This document shows, piece after piece, positions 40,022 through 50,120 of a DNA stretch of 64,000 bases. Every line of letters begins with the position of its first letter. The stretch's first letter is position 1. Source of the DNA: Pseudomonadota bacterium. Lineage in GTDB: Bacteria; Desulfobacterota; Desulfobacteria; Desulfobacterales; RPRI01. The notes beneath the pieces are model-generated. The model did no database searches. It was not told where the DNA came from and saw only the letters and a program-made list of their open reading frames with translations. The stretch covers positions 1 through 64,000 of the forward strand of contig JAHIFE010000136.1 in NCBI GenBank assembly GCA_018901125.1, in the 5' to 3' direction. Made by a program: the position numbers and the translations under genes.

Positions 40022-43000
40022 ATTTTCTCAACAGTTACAGCACAGGCTTTGTATTCAGCAGTCAAACTGACCGGGTCAAATGCAGGATTGGTCAGCCAGT
40101 TGGCATTGCCTTCCCTGAAGTGAAAGGCCATCCACACCATACCGGCAGGAACCTGATCCGTAACCTTTGCTTTTACTACCACTTCCCCACGCCTTGATTT
40201 AACCCGAACCTTCTCACCGTCTTTGATGTCCAACCTTTCGGCATCCGCATAAGAAATGTCTGCGGTTTCTTCGCCTAAAAGTTCATTAAGACCCTTGGTA
40301 TGGCCGGTTTGTGTACGGGTGTGATAATGGTAAAGCCTGCGTCCAGTACTTAATACGAAAGGATATTGTGCATCCGCCACCTCAGCCGGTGGAGTCCATT
40401 CCACAGGAGTAAGGTTTCCGAGACCGCATGTAAAACAGCCGTCCTTGTGTAAAGTCATAGTTCCTGTATGCTCCAATGTCGGTACTGGCCATTGGAGACC
40501 GTCTTCTTCAATGCGTGAGTACTTGATACCTGTTAATTGAGGCGCCAGAACAGATATTTCATTGTCCCAGAGTTCCTGAGCGCTGTCTGATTCCCAGTCT
40601 TGCCCCATCCGCTTTGCGATCTCTTTGAATATCCACCAGTTCGGCTTGGATTCTCCCGGCGGCTCTTTAACAGTGCGAACACGGCTCACTCTGCGTTCAC
40701 TGTTTGTAAATGTTCCGTCATTTTCGCTCCAGGCCGCAGCAGGTAATATCACATGGGCAAACCGGGTTGTTTCGGTCGGGAAAATATCCTGGCAAACCAT
40801 AAATTCGGCGGAAGAAAGGCAATGTTCAACATGATGTATATCAGGTTCTGTGTTGGCAAGATTCTCACCAAAAACATAGAAGAATTTTATTTTACCATCA
40901 ACAAGACCATCCATCATGTGCGGCATCATCATTCCATTTTTCTCAGGAAGTTTCACTTTCCAGGCAGCTTCATATTTAGCCCTCATCTCCGGGCTTTCCA
41001 CTTTCTGGTATCCCGGAAAAACATTCGGTAATGCACCCATATCACAAGCGCCCTGAACATTATTCTGGCCTCTTAACGGGTTTACTCCTCCGCATTCAAA
41101 GCCCACATTGCCAAGAAGCATCTGAAGGTTGGCGCAGCTTAAAACATTATTTACACCGCATGTGTGCTCAGTAATGCCAAGGGTATACATCAGCATAGCA
41201 GGTTTTACAGAGGCAATACCCCTTGCCACCTTTCTGATCATTTCAGGATCTATACCGCATATTTGCGCCGCACGTTCGGGAGAATACTCCATTACTTTTT
41301 CTTTAAGTTCCTCAAATCCAACGCAGCATGAGTTAACATAGTTTTTATCATAAAGATCTTCTGTTATAAGAACATTCATAATCCCGTTAATAAGAGCTAT
41401 ATCACTTCCTACCTTAAGAGGCAAATGAACTTTTGCCAACTTGGCCAGATCGGTTCGCCGCGGATCAAAAACGTAGAGCTGTGCACCGTTTAATACCGCC
41501 CTTTTTACCCCGGCAGCGGCAACCGGATGAGCTTCTGTCATATTTGAACCGATTACAAGAATCATTTTAGCTTTGGCAAAGTCTGAAAAAGAATTTGTCA
41601 TTGCACCTGAACCAAAAGCAATCGCCAGACCGGCGACGGTAGGAGCATGTCACGTACGCGCGCAGTGATCGATGTTATTTGTGCCGATCACCGCGCGAAA
41701 TAGTTTTTGCATCTGGTAAGAGTCTTCGTTGATGCTGCGGGCGCAACTGACACCCGCAACGGCATCAGGCCCGTGTTTGGCAATAGTCTCTTTTAGTTTG
41801 CTTACTATAAGATCAAATGCTACATCCCATGTAGCTTCTTTAAACTTGTCTCCTTCTCTTATCAGCGGTACTTTAAGTCTCTCATCGGAATAAATGAAAT
41901 TAAATCCGAATCTGCCCTTCACACACAGATGTCCGTAATTGGGAGGAGCATTCACACCGTTTACCTTGACAACCCTGTCGCCGACCTTTTCAAGAGAAAG
42001 CTGGCATCCCACTCCGCAGTAAGGACATGTAGTTCTAACCTTCTCCAGCTTCCATGGGCCGGGAAGGCCCTCGCTCTTTTCGGAAAGTGCTCCGGTGGGA
42101 CAGTTTGCCAGGCAATAACCGCAGGAAACGCAGCGGTCGTTAATACTTGGGGTATAAACAGGCGGTCCGATCTTTTCTGCGTCTTCGGTTTTTAGCAGAT
42201 CGAAGGCATATTGAACCTGATATTGAGAACAGCCGTTTAAACATTTGCGGCAGGTGATGCATTTGTTGGGATCTATGGTTATCAAAGGATGTTTATCTAT
42301 AATGTCATATTTTCTTTTCTTCCATGACTGCAAATTATCCTGATCTACCCCATATATCGTAGCATATTCGCGTAACCTGCATTCAAAAGCATCCTGACAA
42401 CCGCAGGAAAGACATCTTGCAGCTTCGTCTTTGGCCTGAACCTCGGTAAACACCAATTCAGCTTCTTCAAAACTTTTAATTCTTTGGGCAGCCGGAAGAA
42501 TGGGTGTTTCGTAGCGCGGACGGCTTAGTATGCCTTCAAAATCAACCTGATCAACATCTTTTAGTTTGCCTTTTGTTATATTAAACGTTCTGACTTCAGA
42601 AGAAACAACTCCTTGACTCATATATTTGTGCATGGATAAAGCGGCCTCACGCCCGTCAGCGCTTGCCTGAATAACTGTTCTCGGGCCTCTTAAGAGATCT
42701 CCGCCTAAAAACAGATACGGAATACATGATTGAAAGGTGTTTATATCCGTTTCGGGAATTCCTTTTTTCGTAAAAGTTGCGTTTTTAAGTTCCGTTTCCT
42801 GTTTCAAAAAATCAACATCGGAAAATTGTCCGATGGATACAATCGCCTGATCCGCTTCAAGAATTGTCTCGGAACCTTCAATAGGAACCGGTCTCGGACG
42901 ACCGCTGCTGTCTGCGGCTTTCAGTTCATTTTGAAGATATTCAACTCCGGCAAAAACTCCTTCTTTTGATATAATCCTTGTAGGTGTTGCCAGGATATGT

Positions 43001-44136
43001 ATTTTTATACCTTCTTCCTCGGCATCATGAATTTCCTGCGGATTAGCCGGCATCTCGGCTTTGGTCCGGCGATAAAGCATTATTACTTCCCGGGCACCCA
43101 TACGAAGGCAGCTTCTGGCGGCATCCATGCCTGTATTTCCATTTCCGATTACTACCACCTTTTTACCTACAGGCGGCGTATCTCCTGAGGCGTTTCGAAT
43201 CAGAAATTCTATGGCGGGCATTACTCCGCGAATTTCTTCTCCGGAAATACCAAGCTTATAAGAGCTCCATGCTCCTATGGCCAGAAATATCGCATCATAA
43301 CCCTCGTTTCTTAATGATGCCAGAGTAAAATCTTTTCCGAATTTCTTGTTTATATTCACATTAACGCCAAGATCCAGAATCTCCTGTATTTCCTGGTCAA
43401 GTACGGCTTTTGGCAGACGATACTCTGGAATACCGTATCTTAACATACCTCCAAGTTTGGGCATGGCATCATATATTGTAGCAGAGTGGCCTTTAAGACG
43501 CAGATAATAAGCGGCTGCAAGTCCTGCAGGACCGCCTCCTATTATGGCCACTTTTTTGCCGGTATCAGGCGGGGGCACCGGTGTTACCCTGATTCCGCGC
43601 TCGGCTGCATAATCGGCCGCAAATCTTTTCAGATCCTTGATGTTTATAGCATTTTCCGCACGATTACGGCGGCATTCGATCTCACAGGGATGCGGGCACA
43701 CCCTTCCGAGTGTTGCTGCAAAAGGAGTCTTTTCTTTTATCAGCCTAAGGGCTTCTATGGGATCGCCTCTTTCAATATGAGCAATATAACCCTGAATGTC
43801 CAGGTTTCCGGGACAGGTCATATGACATGGCGATACACAATCACCATAATGCTGCTCAAGCATTAATGTTAAGAGGCCCTTGCGGGTTTCCAGAACAAGG
43901 GGAGAATCAGTATGTACGACCATTCCCTCTTTAACCTTGGTGGAACAGGACGCAATAAGCTTATCTTCTCCCTCCACCTCAACCACACAAATCCTGCAAG
44001 CCTCTTCGGGTTTTAATAAAGGATTATGACAAAGAGTCGGAATGAAAATTCCTTCCTGGGCGGCAGCCTGCAACAGGGTATTTTCAGATTCCGTTGTAAC
44101 AGTTTGACCATTAATAGTTAAAGATACTTTAGACAT
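40018..44136 (-). CDS. fdhA: Selenocysteine-containing formate dehydrogenase alpha subunit fused to GltD-like FAD/NAD(P) module (UGA=Sec at 41650-41652)
   Basis: ORF track splits it in two (41650..44136 and 40018..41601). Junction reads [37 protein letters not shown], matching the formate dehydrogenase Sec site; N-term 2Fe-2S, GltD-like, 4Fe-4S, then molybdopterin domain. Confidence 0.95.
41615..41652 (-). promoter_or_regulatory. Bacterial SECIS element
   Basis: UGACAUGCUCCUACCGUCGCCGGUCUGGCGAUUGC: GUCGCC/GGCGAU stem with GGUCU loop starting at nt 22 from the UGA. Confidence 0.9.
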
Positions 44137-44307
44137 ACATCGCTCCGCTTTCGATATTTTTTGTTATTTATTGAAGCTTACCGCAATAAAACGCAGGGAA
44201 TGCCCCTGCCTTTGCGGTGCAACAGTTTTTAATATTATTTATCAAAATGTTATATGTCAAAATTGTCATAAACAAGTCAAGAAAAAATAAACCGCTTTTT
44301 AAAAAAT

Positions 44308-44367
44308 ATTGTAACTATTCACAGGATCGGGCAAAAAATTCCACCCGATCATGTGAATAGTTACAAT
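44308..44367. repeat. Long inverted repeat upstream of fdhA
   Basis: attgtaactattcacaggatcggg / cccgatcatgtgaatagttacaat, 24-bp arms with one mismatch, 12-nt loop. Confidence 0.85.
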
Positions 44368-44433
44368 TAGTTGAGCAACGATAAGGATTTGAGTGAGATG
44401 ATTTAAAATTACAAAGGATTATGGTTGGAATAA

Positions 44434-44491
44434 AAGTAACGGGCTTTAAGCAGCCGCGACTTTTTGCGGTCTGCTGAAAAAGGTTTATTGG
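44434..44491 (-). other. attC site 1 (leftmost)
   Basis: RC: CCAATAAACCTTTTTCAGCAGACCGCAAAAAGTCGCGGCTGCTTAAAGCCCGTTAC. Confidence 0.8.
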
Positions 44492-44494
44492 GCG

Positions 44495-44929
44495 CTATTT
44501 GGTATCCTTGCCATTTTGAGCTGGACCTGACAGATCGCTACCCTGCCCCTTTTTTCGAGCTTCAATGAAAGCAGAGGAACCGAAGTAGAATGCAACGACT
44601 ACTCCAACTACAGCGGTGAAACTTCCGATGAGGGTTTCGGCAATCTGTGGAAGCTTCACGGAGTCCTTAGTGAAGTAGGCGACAATACCCACAAGAACGA
44701 GGTATTAAACGACGACTGCGCCTGCGATCGCGGCACGTAATCGAGCATCCTTGCCTGACGATCCATTGGCAGGATCGTCAGGATCCGCCATAAAATGAAA
44801 GAAGGTGATTACGCCCGCCGCCACTGTGCAAAAACTCAGCGGTACTGGGTTGTCAAATGCATATACGAGCCCAAGTCCCGCACCAATAACTGCCATGATC
44901 CAGATTGCTGCACGATAGTTTTTGTTCAT
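44495..44929 (-). pseudogene. Small membrane protein with in-frame TAA (44705-44707)
   Basis: MNKNYRAAIWIMAVIGAGLG...AAIAGAVVV*YLVLVGIVAYFTKDSVKLPQIAETLIGSF; both halves in the same frame. Confidence 0.65.
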
Positions 44930-45053
44930 ATAGCCTCTCGTTGTTTCGTTGACGATGATGCGCCCAACGGGCGCGAGATGAGCGGAATTTTTATGCAGCG
45001 CCTCAGAGACATGAAGCGAAGCATAATGGCTCTGAGATGCGGAGTAAAAGTTT

Positions 45054-45114
45054 CCGCCCCACAGATAGGCGTTCGTGCCGCCTACGGCGGCACGAACGCC
45101 TATCTGTGGGGCGG
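45054..45114. repeat. Perfect 29-bp inverted repeat with 3-nt loop adjoining attC 2
   Basis: ccgccccacagataggcgttcgtgccgcc-TAC-ggcggcacgaacgcctatctgtggggcgg. Confidence 0.95.
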
Positions 45115-45151
45115 CATGCTGTTTGCCATCCACACAAGCGACAGGTTATAA
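45088..45151 (-). other. attC-like site 2
   Basis: RC: TTATAACCTGTCGCTTGTGTGGATGGCAAACAGCATGCCGCCCCACAGATAGGCGTTCGTGCC. Confidence 0.65.
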
Positions 45152-45404
45152 AATCTTTGCTTTTCTAAATTTCAAAAAAACCAATGACCTACGTAATACA
45201 TAGATTGAATAAGCTAATAATATCATATAGGTAATGTTATCTTTTAAGCCTAAATCAAAAAAACAATCAGCGCCTACAAAAATGACTAAGAGAATCTTCC
45301 ACTTAGGATAAATGCTTGAATCTTGTGCATCATCACAAAAATTGATTTCATGGTGGTCAGAAACATCAAAAATGTATGTTGGACCGTTTCCGGAATATTT
45401 TCCA
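45152..45404 (-). CDS. Possible small membrane protein cassette ORF lacking an obvious ATG start
   Basis: Reverse frame reads GKYSGNGPTYIFDVSDHHEINFCDDAQDSSIYPKWKILLVIFVGADCFFDLGLKDNITYMILLAYSIYVLRRSLVFLKFRKAKIL*. Confidence 0.35.
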
Positions 45405-45406
45405 TT

Positions 45407-45473
45407 TTATAACGATTTGATAAGCTGCAAAAATGCGGTTTCTATTTTTATCAGCTTAATTAATTGGTTATGC
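45407..45473 (-). other. attC-like site 3
   Basis: RC: GCATAACCAATTAATTAAGCTGATAAAAATAGAAACCGCATTTTTGCAGCTTATCAAATCGTTATAA. Confidence 0.75.
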
Positions 45474-45550
45474 GCTGCCGTTCCATTGATCATCAACTTT
45501 TCAAGGATGTCTTTCCCACGGACTATCCATAGGGTGCACACACCCTCTGC

Positions 45551-46534
45551 TTACAAGTCGTTGATAGTCCATGCATCAACGAAAAACACGGAACCATCGT
45601 CCAAGGGAGAGGCCCCAAACAGATAATAGTCACAGTTGGTGCCCAACGTAGTAGCTTCATCATCCCAATCGTCATACAACGAACAGACAAGAAACTCAGT
45701 AAACAAGCGGGAATCAATTGCTTTTCTAAAAGACTCATGGGTTGATATCGGTATTCTTATGTCCGATTCTGGATTTGAGTGAAAGGTATTTCCCTTCATT
45801 TCTCCGATTGTCTCCCAAATATCAAGAAACCCTCCGCTTTCACAAGTCAAGTTGAAAAGAAATCTATCCCATCTATCGAAGCCAGCATCAATAATTACGT
45901 TTCTTATTTTGCAAATGTCAATTCTTGAGAGAATCTTGTTGACCTCAGCTTCTACTGATTTTACTGACCCGGAAAGGCCAAGCGACACGGCAGATTCCTT
46001 TTCTTCTTGCAGTTGGTTTAGTTTATCCGACAAGTAGGCTAATTCTTTCTGTATTTCTCGTGTAGAGTTTGTGATGTAGTCGATCGCGGAATTGCCCGTT
46101 GAATAGTCCCCCTCAACATAATAGGCAAGATTAGCCTCATTTCCTGCCTGAGGCGTCTTACTGATTTTCTTTGCTATTGAAAACTCTCCTGGCTTGGATG
46201 GATAACAGTCTTCGGAGGGTTTGAGAATCGGCGGTGGCATGGTGGATGATGAATTGTTTCCGATGAAGCGATAAAGACTGTTTCTATATTGCTGTAGCTC
46301 CAATTTTGTAAAGCCTTTGCTTTGGCTCGGTCTGCTGTCATATCGGTCATGATGTTCAAGGCACAGGAAGGCCAAATTGTCCATCTTACTATTTGAAGAA
46401 TTATGATCAATATGTGCTAATTGTCCGGCTTTCGTATCAGAGTCATAATTCAAACCGAAACACAAACAGCAACGGCGACCGCTTTTCAGCAAAACCTCGG
46501 CCTCTGTCTTTTCTGATGTTTTTTTTCTCGCCAT
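45551..46534 (-). CDS. HNH endonuclease-like protein
   Basis: CCLCFGLNYDSDTKAGQLAHIDHNSSNSKMDNLAFLCLEHHDRYDSR. Confidence 0.75.
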   Translation of the reverse strand: MARKKTSEKTEAEVLLKSGRRCCLCFGLNYDSDTKAGQLAHIDHNSSNSKMDNLAFLCLEHHDRYDSRPSQSKGFTKLELQQYRNSLYRFIGNNSSSTMPPPILKPSEDCYPSKPGEFSIAKKISKTPQAGNEANLAYYVEGDYSTGNSAIDYITNSTREIQKELAYLSDKLNQLQEEKESAVSLGLSGSVKSVEAEVNKILSRIDICKIRNVIIDAGFDRWDRFLFNLTCESGGFLDIWETIGEMKGNTFHSNPESDIRIPISTHESFRKAIDSRLFTEFLVCSLYDDWDDEATTLGTNCDYYLFGASPLDDGSVFFVDAWTINDL

Positions 46535-46565
46535 CTGTTTTTCACCAGTTAATGATTATCGCCAC

Positions 46566-46617
46566 GCATAACTTTTAGTTCAGCGGTTTACCCGCTGTAA
46601 CGACTGGTTGGTTAAAA
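46566..46617 (-). other. attC-like site 4 (short)
   Basis: RC: TTTTAACCAACCAGTCGTTACAGCGGGTAAACCGCTGAACTAAAAGTTATGC. Confidence 0.7.
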
Positions 46618-46699
46618 TAAGAAACTGATAATTTGAAGAACGCCCTGAATTCATATCATATTCACAATTCAAGGTATACCCCCCTTCTCTTCGGTGATT

Positions 46700-47722
46700 T
46701 TATCGCTCATCATCCTCTTTCCCGGTAAGCCTTTTTACTTCTCGGTCAAAGTCGGAGATATATTCCCTGTCTTGAACAACCCGGAATTTTTCATATTCCT
46801 TAGTGGCCAGCGTCTGGGCGACTTCATGGCTGATGCTGCCTGAATTGGTAAGAATTTCGTATTCGCTGAACTTTAAAAAGGCATTAAGCTTCTCTATCCA
46901 GTCTTTCATATACATGGGCTTGTTCCGCACTGCCTGCAATTCCGCAAAATCGAGGTACATGGTCACGATGCGGTTCAAGTGGTCAAGTTCCGGTTTGTCC
47001 AGATAATTCTTGGCAATAGAAACATCGCTCGGCATGATCTTTCCTGCCGGCCCCTTACGCCATGAAGTCAACCCCAGATTGGGTTTTGTGCTGTCGGCCC
47101 GTTTAGCAATGATTTCGGCTGCGGTTTGCCCGGTAATAGCAAAATGCAGTTTGTTTTGAACAGTCGCAAAGAATTTTTTGGTGTCTGCCACTTTTGGCGA
47201 ATAGTCAATTGACGTTGCGTAAATATCGGTAATTTTCTGATAGGCCATCCGCTCGCTGGATCGGATGTCCCGGATTTCTTCAAGCAAGTCATCAAAAAAT
47301 CGCGTACTGAAACGGGAGCCGTACTTAAAGCGGTCGCTGTCAATGGCAAAGCCTTTGTGGATATATTGCTGGAGGATAGAAATAGCCCATTGGCGAAACT
47401 GCGTACCCCGCTCGGAATTGACCCGGTAACCAACGGCAATGATGGCTTCCAGGGAATAACATTTGACCGTTCGGGACACTTCCCGGCTGCCTTCCATCTG
47501 AACTACCGAGAAATCCTCGGCAGTTGCCGATTCGTCCAGTTCCTTCTCCTTATAGATATTTTTAAGGTGCAACGAAACATTGTCGGCACTGCATCCAAAC
47601 AACTCCGCCATCCTCTTTTGCGGTAACCAGATATTTTCATTGGCATACAGTACTTCGATATTGATTTTTCCGTCGGCTGTTTGATAGACGGTAATCTGAT
47701 TGTCCGGGAGTTTTTTCTTCAT
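46700..47722 (-). CDS. RhuM family protein
   Basis: LPDNQITVYQTADGKINIEVLYANENIWLPQKRMAELFGCSADNVSLHLKNIYKEKELDESATAEDFSVVQMEGSREVSRTVKCYSLEAIIAVGYRVNSERGTQFRQWA. Confidence 0.95.
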   Translation of the reverse strand: MKKKLPDNQITVYQTADGKINIEVLYANENIWLPQKRMAELFGCSADNVSLHLKNIYKEKELDESATAEDFSVVQMEGSREVSRTVKCYSLEAIIAVGYRVNSERGTQFRQWAISILQQYIHKGFAIDSDRFKYGSRFSTRFFDDLLEEIRDIRSSERMAYQKITDIYATSIDYSPKVADTKKFFATVQNKLHFAITGQTAAEIIAKRADSTKPNLGLTSWRKGPAGKIMPSDVSIAKNYLDKPELDHLNRIVTMYLDFAELQAVRNKPMYMKDWIEKLNAFLKFSEYEILTNSGSISHEVAQTLATKEYEKFRVVQDREYISDFDREVKRLTGKEDDER

Positions 47723-47825
47723 TCAACACCTTCCGCAAAAGTATGAGGCTCTATTGTATACGATCCTATCAAATCCTTCATATTCAAAATACAAGGTTTG
47801 AGCCCATTATGCTCTTTTTTCCCAG

Positions 47826-48917
47826 TCAATCTTCCTGTTCTGCTTTTGAAGGTATGGATTCGTCAATCGGAGTTTTCCTTATCGCTCGTAACTGAACCAT
47901 TTTGGTATCGCCATATGGAGTCAACTTCCAATATGTGCCCGTATCTTTAACGCTTCGTTGTTTAACATTTTCCCGAATTAGCCCCAGTGCCCTCAATTGA
48001 ACAATGCAGGTATCGATATCGTTGTCCTTGAATTTAAAATCATACAATTCTTTTCCTTTCAGTTGCTTTCCCTGGGCAAATTCTCTTCGAGCAACTTCAG
48101 AAAAGAATCTGTTGAAAGATACGCGCAATGAATGGTCTGATGCTTCATTTATCATGCTCGGTGCTATGGCAGCAAAGATTTGATTCCACGTTGGTAGTAA
48201 TTGGCCCTCATATTTTGAATCATCATATGAATGGAATGAGCCAGTTCCCGCCTTGAATTTGCACTTGATTTCAAATTGTTCATCGCCTTGGACTAAATCT
48301 TCAGTTCCATCAGGGGGATTGTGGAGAGATTCCGCAGCCTCTGCCTCTAATTGGGCAACACGTTTCTTGAGAGTCAGTATTTCTGAAATTGTGGCATCTG
48401 AAGGGATTTGATCAGCCCGGACCCATCCAACGGTAGGCTTCCGTTTAACCGTACTCGTCAATCCAACAATAACCCGGGCCTTCAGTTCCTCTGATGAATT
48501 CCAGTAGACACAGGTATGTTTTTTTTCCACCTTTGCCCTGAATGCTTTAAGTTTATTCCAAGCACTATCAATAGTTTCTGTTTTCTCACGGGGCAAATTG
48601 TCAGGATTCTGATGCAAGAAAGGGATTACAGGTTTCCTTGTCTGCACGGCATAATCATATTCTTTTTCCGTATAGCCAATTCCAGCTTCATCCAGCGAAC
48701 CATATCTGCCGGCTATGATCAAGACATAATAATCAGAACCATCAATAACATCTTTGATTAGCTGCCAAGCAGTCTCATCTGCGGCAGGAAATAATTCCAT
48801 CCCTGCGGGCATATGATTTAATTCGAGCACTGCCTTAAGCACTGCTTGTCTTTCGTCAATCAAATCACGAAACGTTGAACTTATAAAAACCTGATATCTC
48901 TTTTCCATCGTAGTCAT
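47826..48917 (-). CDS. DUF4062 domain-containing protein
   Basis: RYQVFISSTFRDLIDERQAVLKAVLELNHMPAGMELFPAADETAWQLIKDVIDGSDYYVLIIAGRYGSLDE. Confidence 0.93.
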   Translation of the reverse strand: MTTMEKRYQVFISSTFRDLIDERQAVLKAVLELNHMPAGMELFPAADETAWQLIKDVIDGSDYYVLIIAGRYGSLDEAGIGYTEKEYDYAVQTRKPVIPFLHQNPDNLPREKTETIDSAWNKLKAFRAKVEKKHTCVYWNSSEELKARVIVGLTSTVKRKPTVGWVRADQIPSDATISEILTLKKRVAQLEAEAAESLHNPPDGTEDLVQGDEQFEIKCKFKAGTGSFHSYDDSKYEGQLLPTWNQIFAAIAPSMINEASDHSLRVSFNRFFSEVARREFAQGKQLKGKELYDFKFKDNDIDTCIVQLRALGLIRENVKQRSVKDTGTYWKLTPYGDTKMVQLRAIRKTPIDESIPSKAEQED

Positions 48918-48939
48918 CCTTAAATACTTTTTTACCTTC

Positions 48940-48995
48940 GATCAACGCAAAAATCAGCCGTAGCGTAGCGATTGGCTGTATTGATTTTGTTAGAC
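48940..48995 (-). other. attC-like site 5
   Basis: RC: GTCTAACAAAATCAATACAGCCAATCGCTACGCTACGGCTGATTTTTGCGTTGATC. Confidence 0.85.
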
Positions 48996-49008
48996 CATAA
49001 TTAAATAA

Positions 49009-50034
49009 TTACTGTTTTGCCCCTGCCTTAACTAAGAGTTCGATCAGGTATTTAGTCTTCGCCTCAAATTCCGGATTTGTACCCGGGCTAAACTGCTTTC
49101 CCATCTCTTTCACGATATCGAGTGCAGTTTGTCCCTTGTCATTCCATTTATATTTATTTGGGTTGGCACGAATATTTGGATCTGCTTTCCAGTCGAGCAA
49201 AAGCTTAACTATCTCCACTTTACCGCTCAACGCTGCCGAGATTAACGGCGGGGAGTCCTTTGACACCCCGTCTACCGACGCACCATGCTCAAGGAAAAAC
49301 TGTGCACTTTTTGTGTTCCCTCTAAAGGCTGCAGTTGCAAGCGGAGTTCTTCCTTCAGCATCTGTTATGTCCACTTTGGCGCCATGTTTCAGTAAAAAAC
49401 TGGCAAGCTCAATATTGTCCGACTCCGCAATGCTATGAAGTGCTGTGCACCATTCTATATCGTGCGAATTTATATCAGCACCCTTAGCCAGCAGTTCACT
49501 GGCTTCGGCAACTGTCGTAGCCTTCACCAGCGCGGGCGTATTCTTTCTTTCCAAATTATATTGATAACACGACTCAACACCGTTTTTGTTTTCCCTTCCG
49601 CATTCTATCCATATACCTTTAGTCGAAGATTTCAATATGTACAAAGAGTCTGAGAATCTGTATTCAGTAACCCCAAGACCATCGACAATTATAGTTTTGT
49701 CCTCGGTGATTGTTAATTTTCCATTTTTAGCCTGGACATAAATCACGCGTGTCTTGGTATTGCAAGTCTGCTGAATACCTAGGCTTAATGTCTTTCTATC
49801 GAATGCATAGAAGGTATCATAGCCGTTTCTCAGTTTGTTGTGTGCGCTAGCTATTTCTCCGCTAAATTCTGAGTAACGTGAGTTGCCGTCGTTCCATGCA
49901 ACGAAAGGCTCAACACTAAACTCCCCGTTTATGGAATCACAGGTAACACGTAGGCTTGAAATTCCCCAATCCGCGAAAGCGGTACTTGAGAAAAAAGCCA
50001 TGATGAGTATAGTTGTGATAGCTCTCACACGCAT
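49009..50034 (-). CDS. Secreted ankyrin-repeat protein
   Basis: Signal peptide MRVRAITTILIMAFFSSTAFA; ankyrin repeats DIEWCTALHSIAESDNIELASFLLKHGAKVDITDAEGRTPLATAAFRGNTKSAQFFLEHGA. Confidence 0.88.
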   Translation of the reverse strand: MRVRAITTILIMAFFSSTAFADWGISSLRVTCDSINGEFSVEPFVAWNDGNSRYSEFSGEIASAHNKLRNGYDTFYAFDRKTLSLGIQQTCNTKTRVIYVQAKNGKLTITEDKTIIVDGLGVTEYRFSDSLYILKSSTKGIWIECGRENKNGVESCYQYNLERKNTPALVKATTVAEASELLAKGADINSHDIEWCTALHSIAESDNIELASFLLKHGAKVDITDAEGRTPLATAAFRGNTKSAQFFLEHGASVDGVSKDSPPLISAALSGKVEIVKLLLDWKADPNIRANPNKYKWNDKGQTALDIVKEMGKQFSPGTNPEFEAKTKYLIELLVKAGAKQ

Positions 50035-50063
50035 TTTGAATTACCTCTTTATCTTTATGTGAT

Positions 50064-50120
50064 GTCTAACGCTGAAATCAGCCGCGCGTTTTTTGCGTCG
50101 GCTGAATTTTGTGGTTATAC
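50064..50120 (-). other. attC-like site 6
   Basis: RC: GTATAACCACAAAATTCAGCCGACGCAAAAAACGCGCGGCTGATTTCAGCGTTAGAC. Confidence 0.9.

Noticed and set aside
44705-45133. 142-aa ORF start MDGKQHAAPQIGVRAAVGGTNAYLWGG
   Set aside because: Its N-terminal ~68 codons are translation of the attC 2/palindrome DNA; the real start is MNKNYRAAIW at 44929.
46700-47722. RhuM gene as a separate integron cassette
   Set aside because: No attC-like hairpin or core sites could be found in the gap 47723-47825, so it is treated as sharing an interval with DUF4062.
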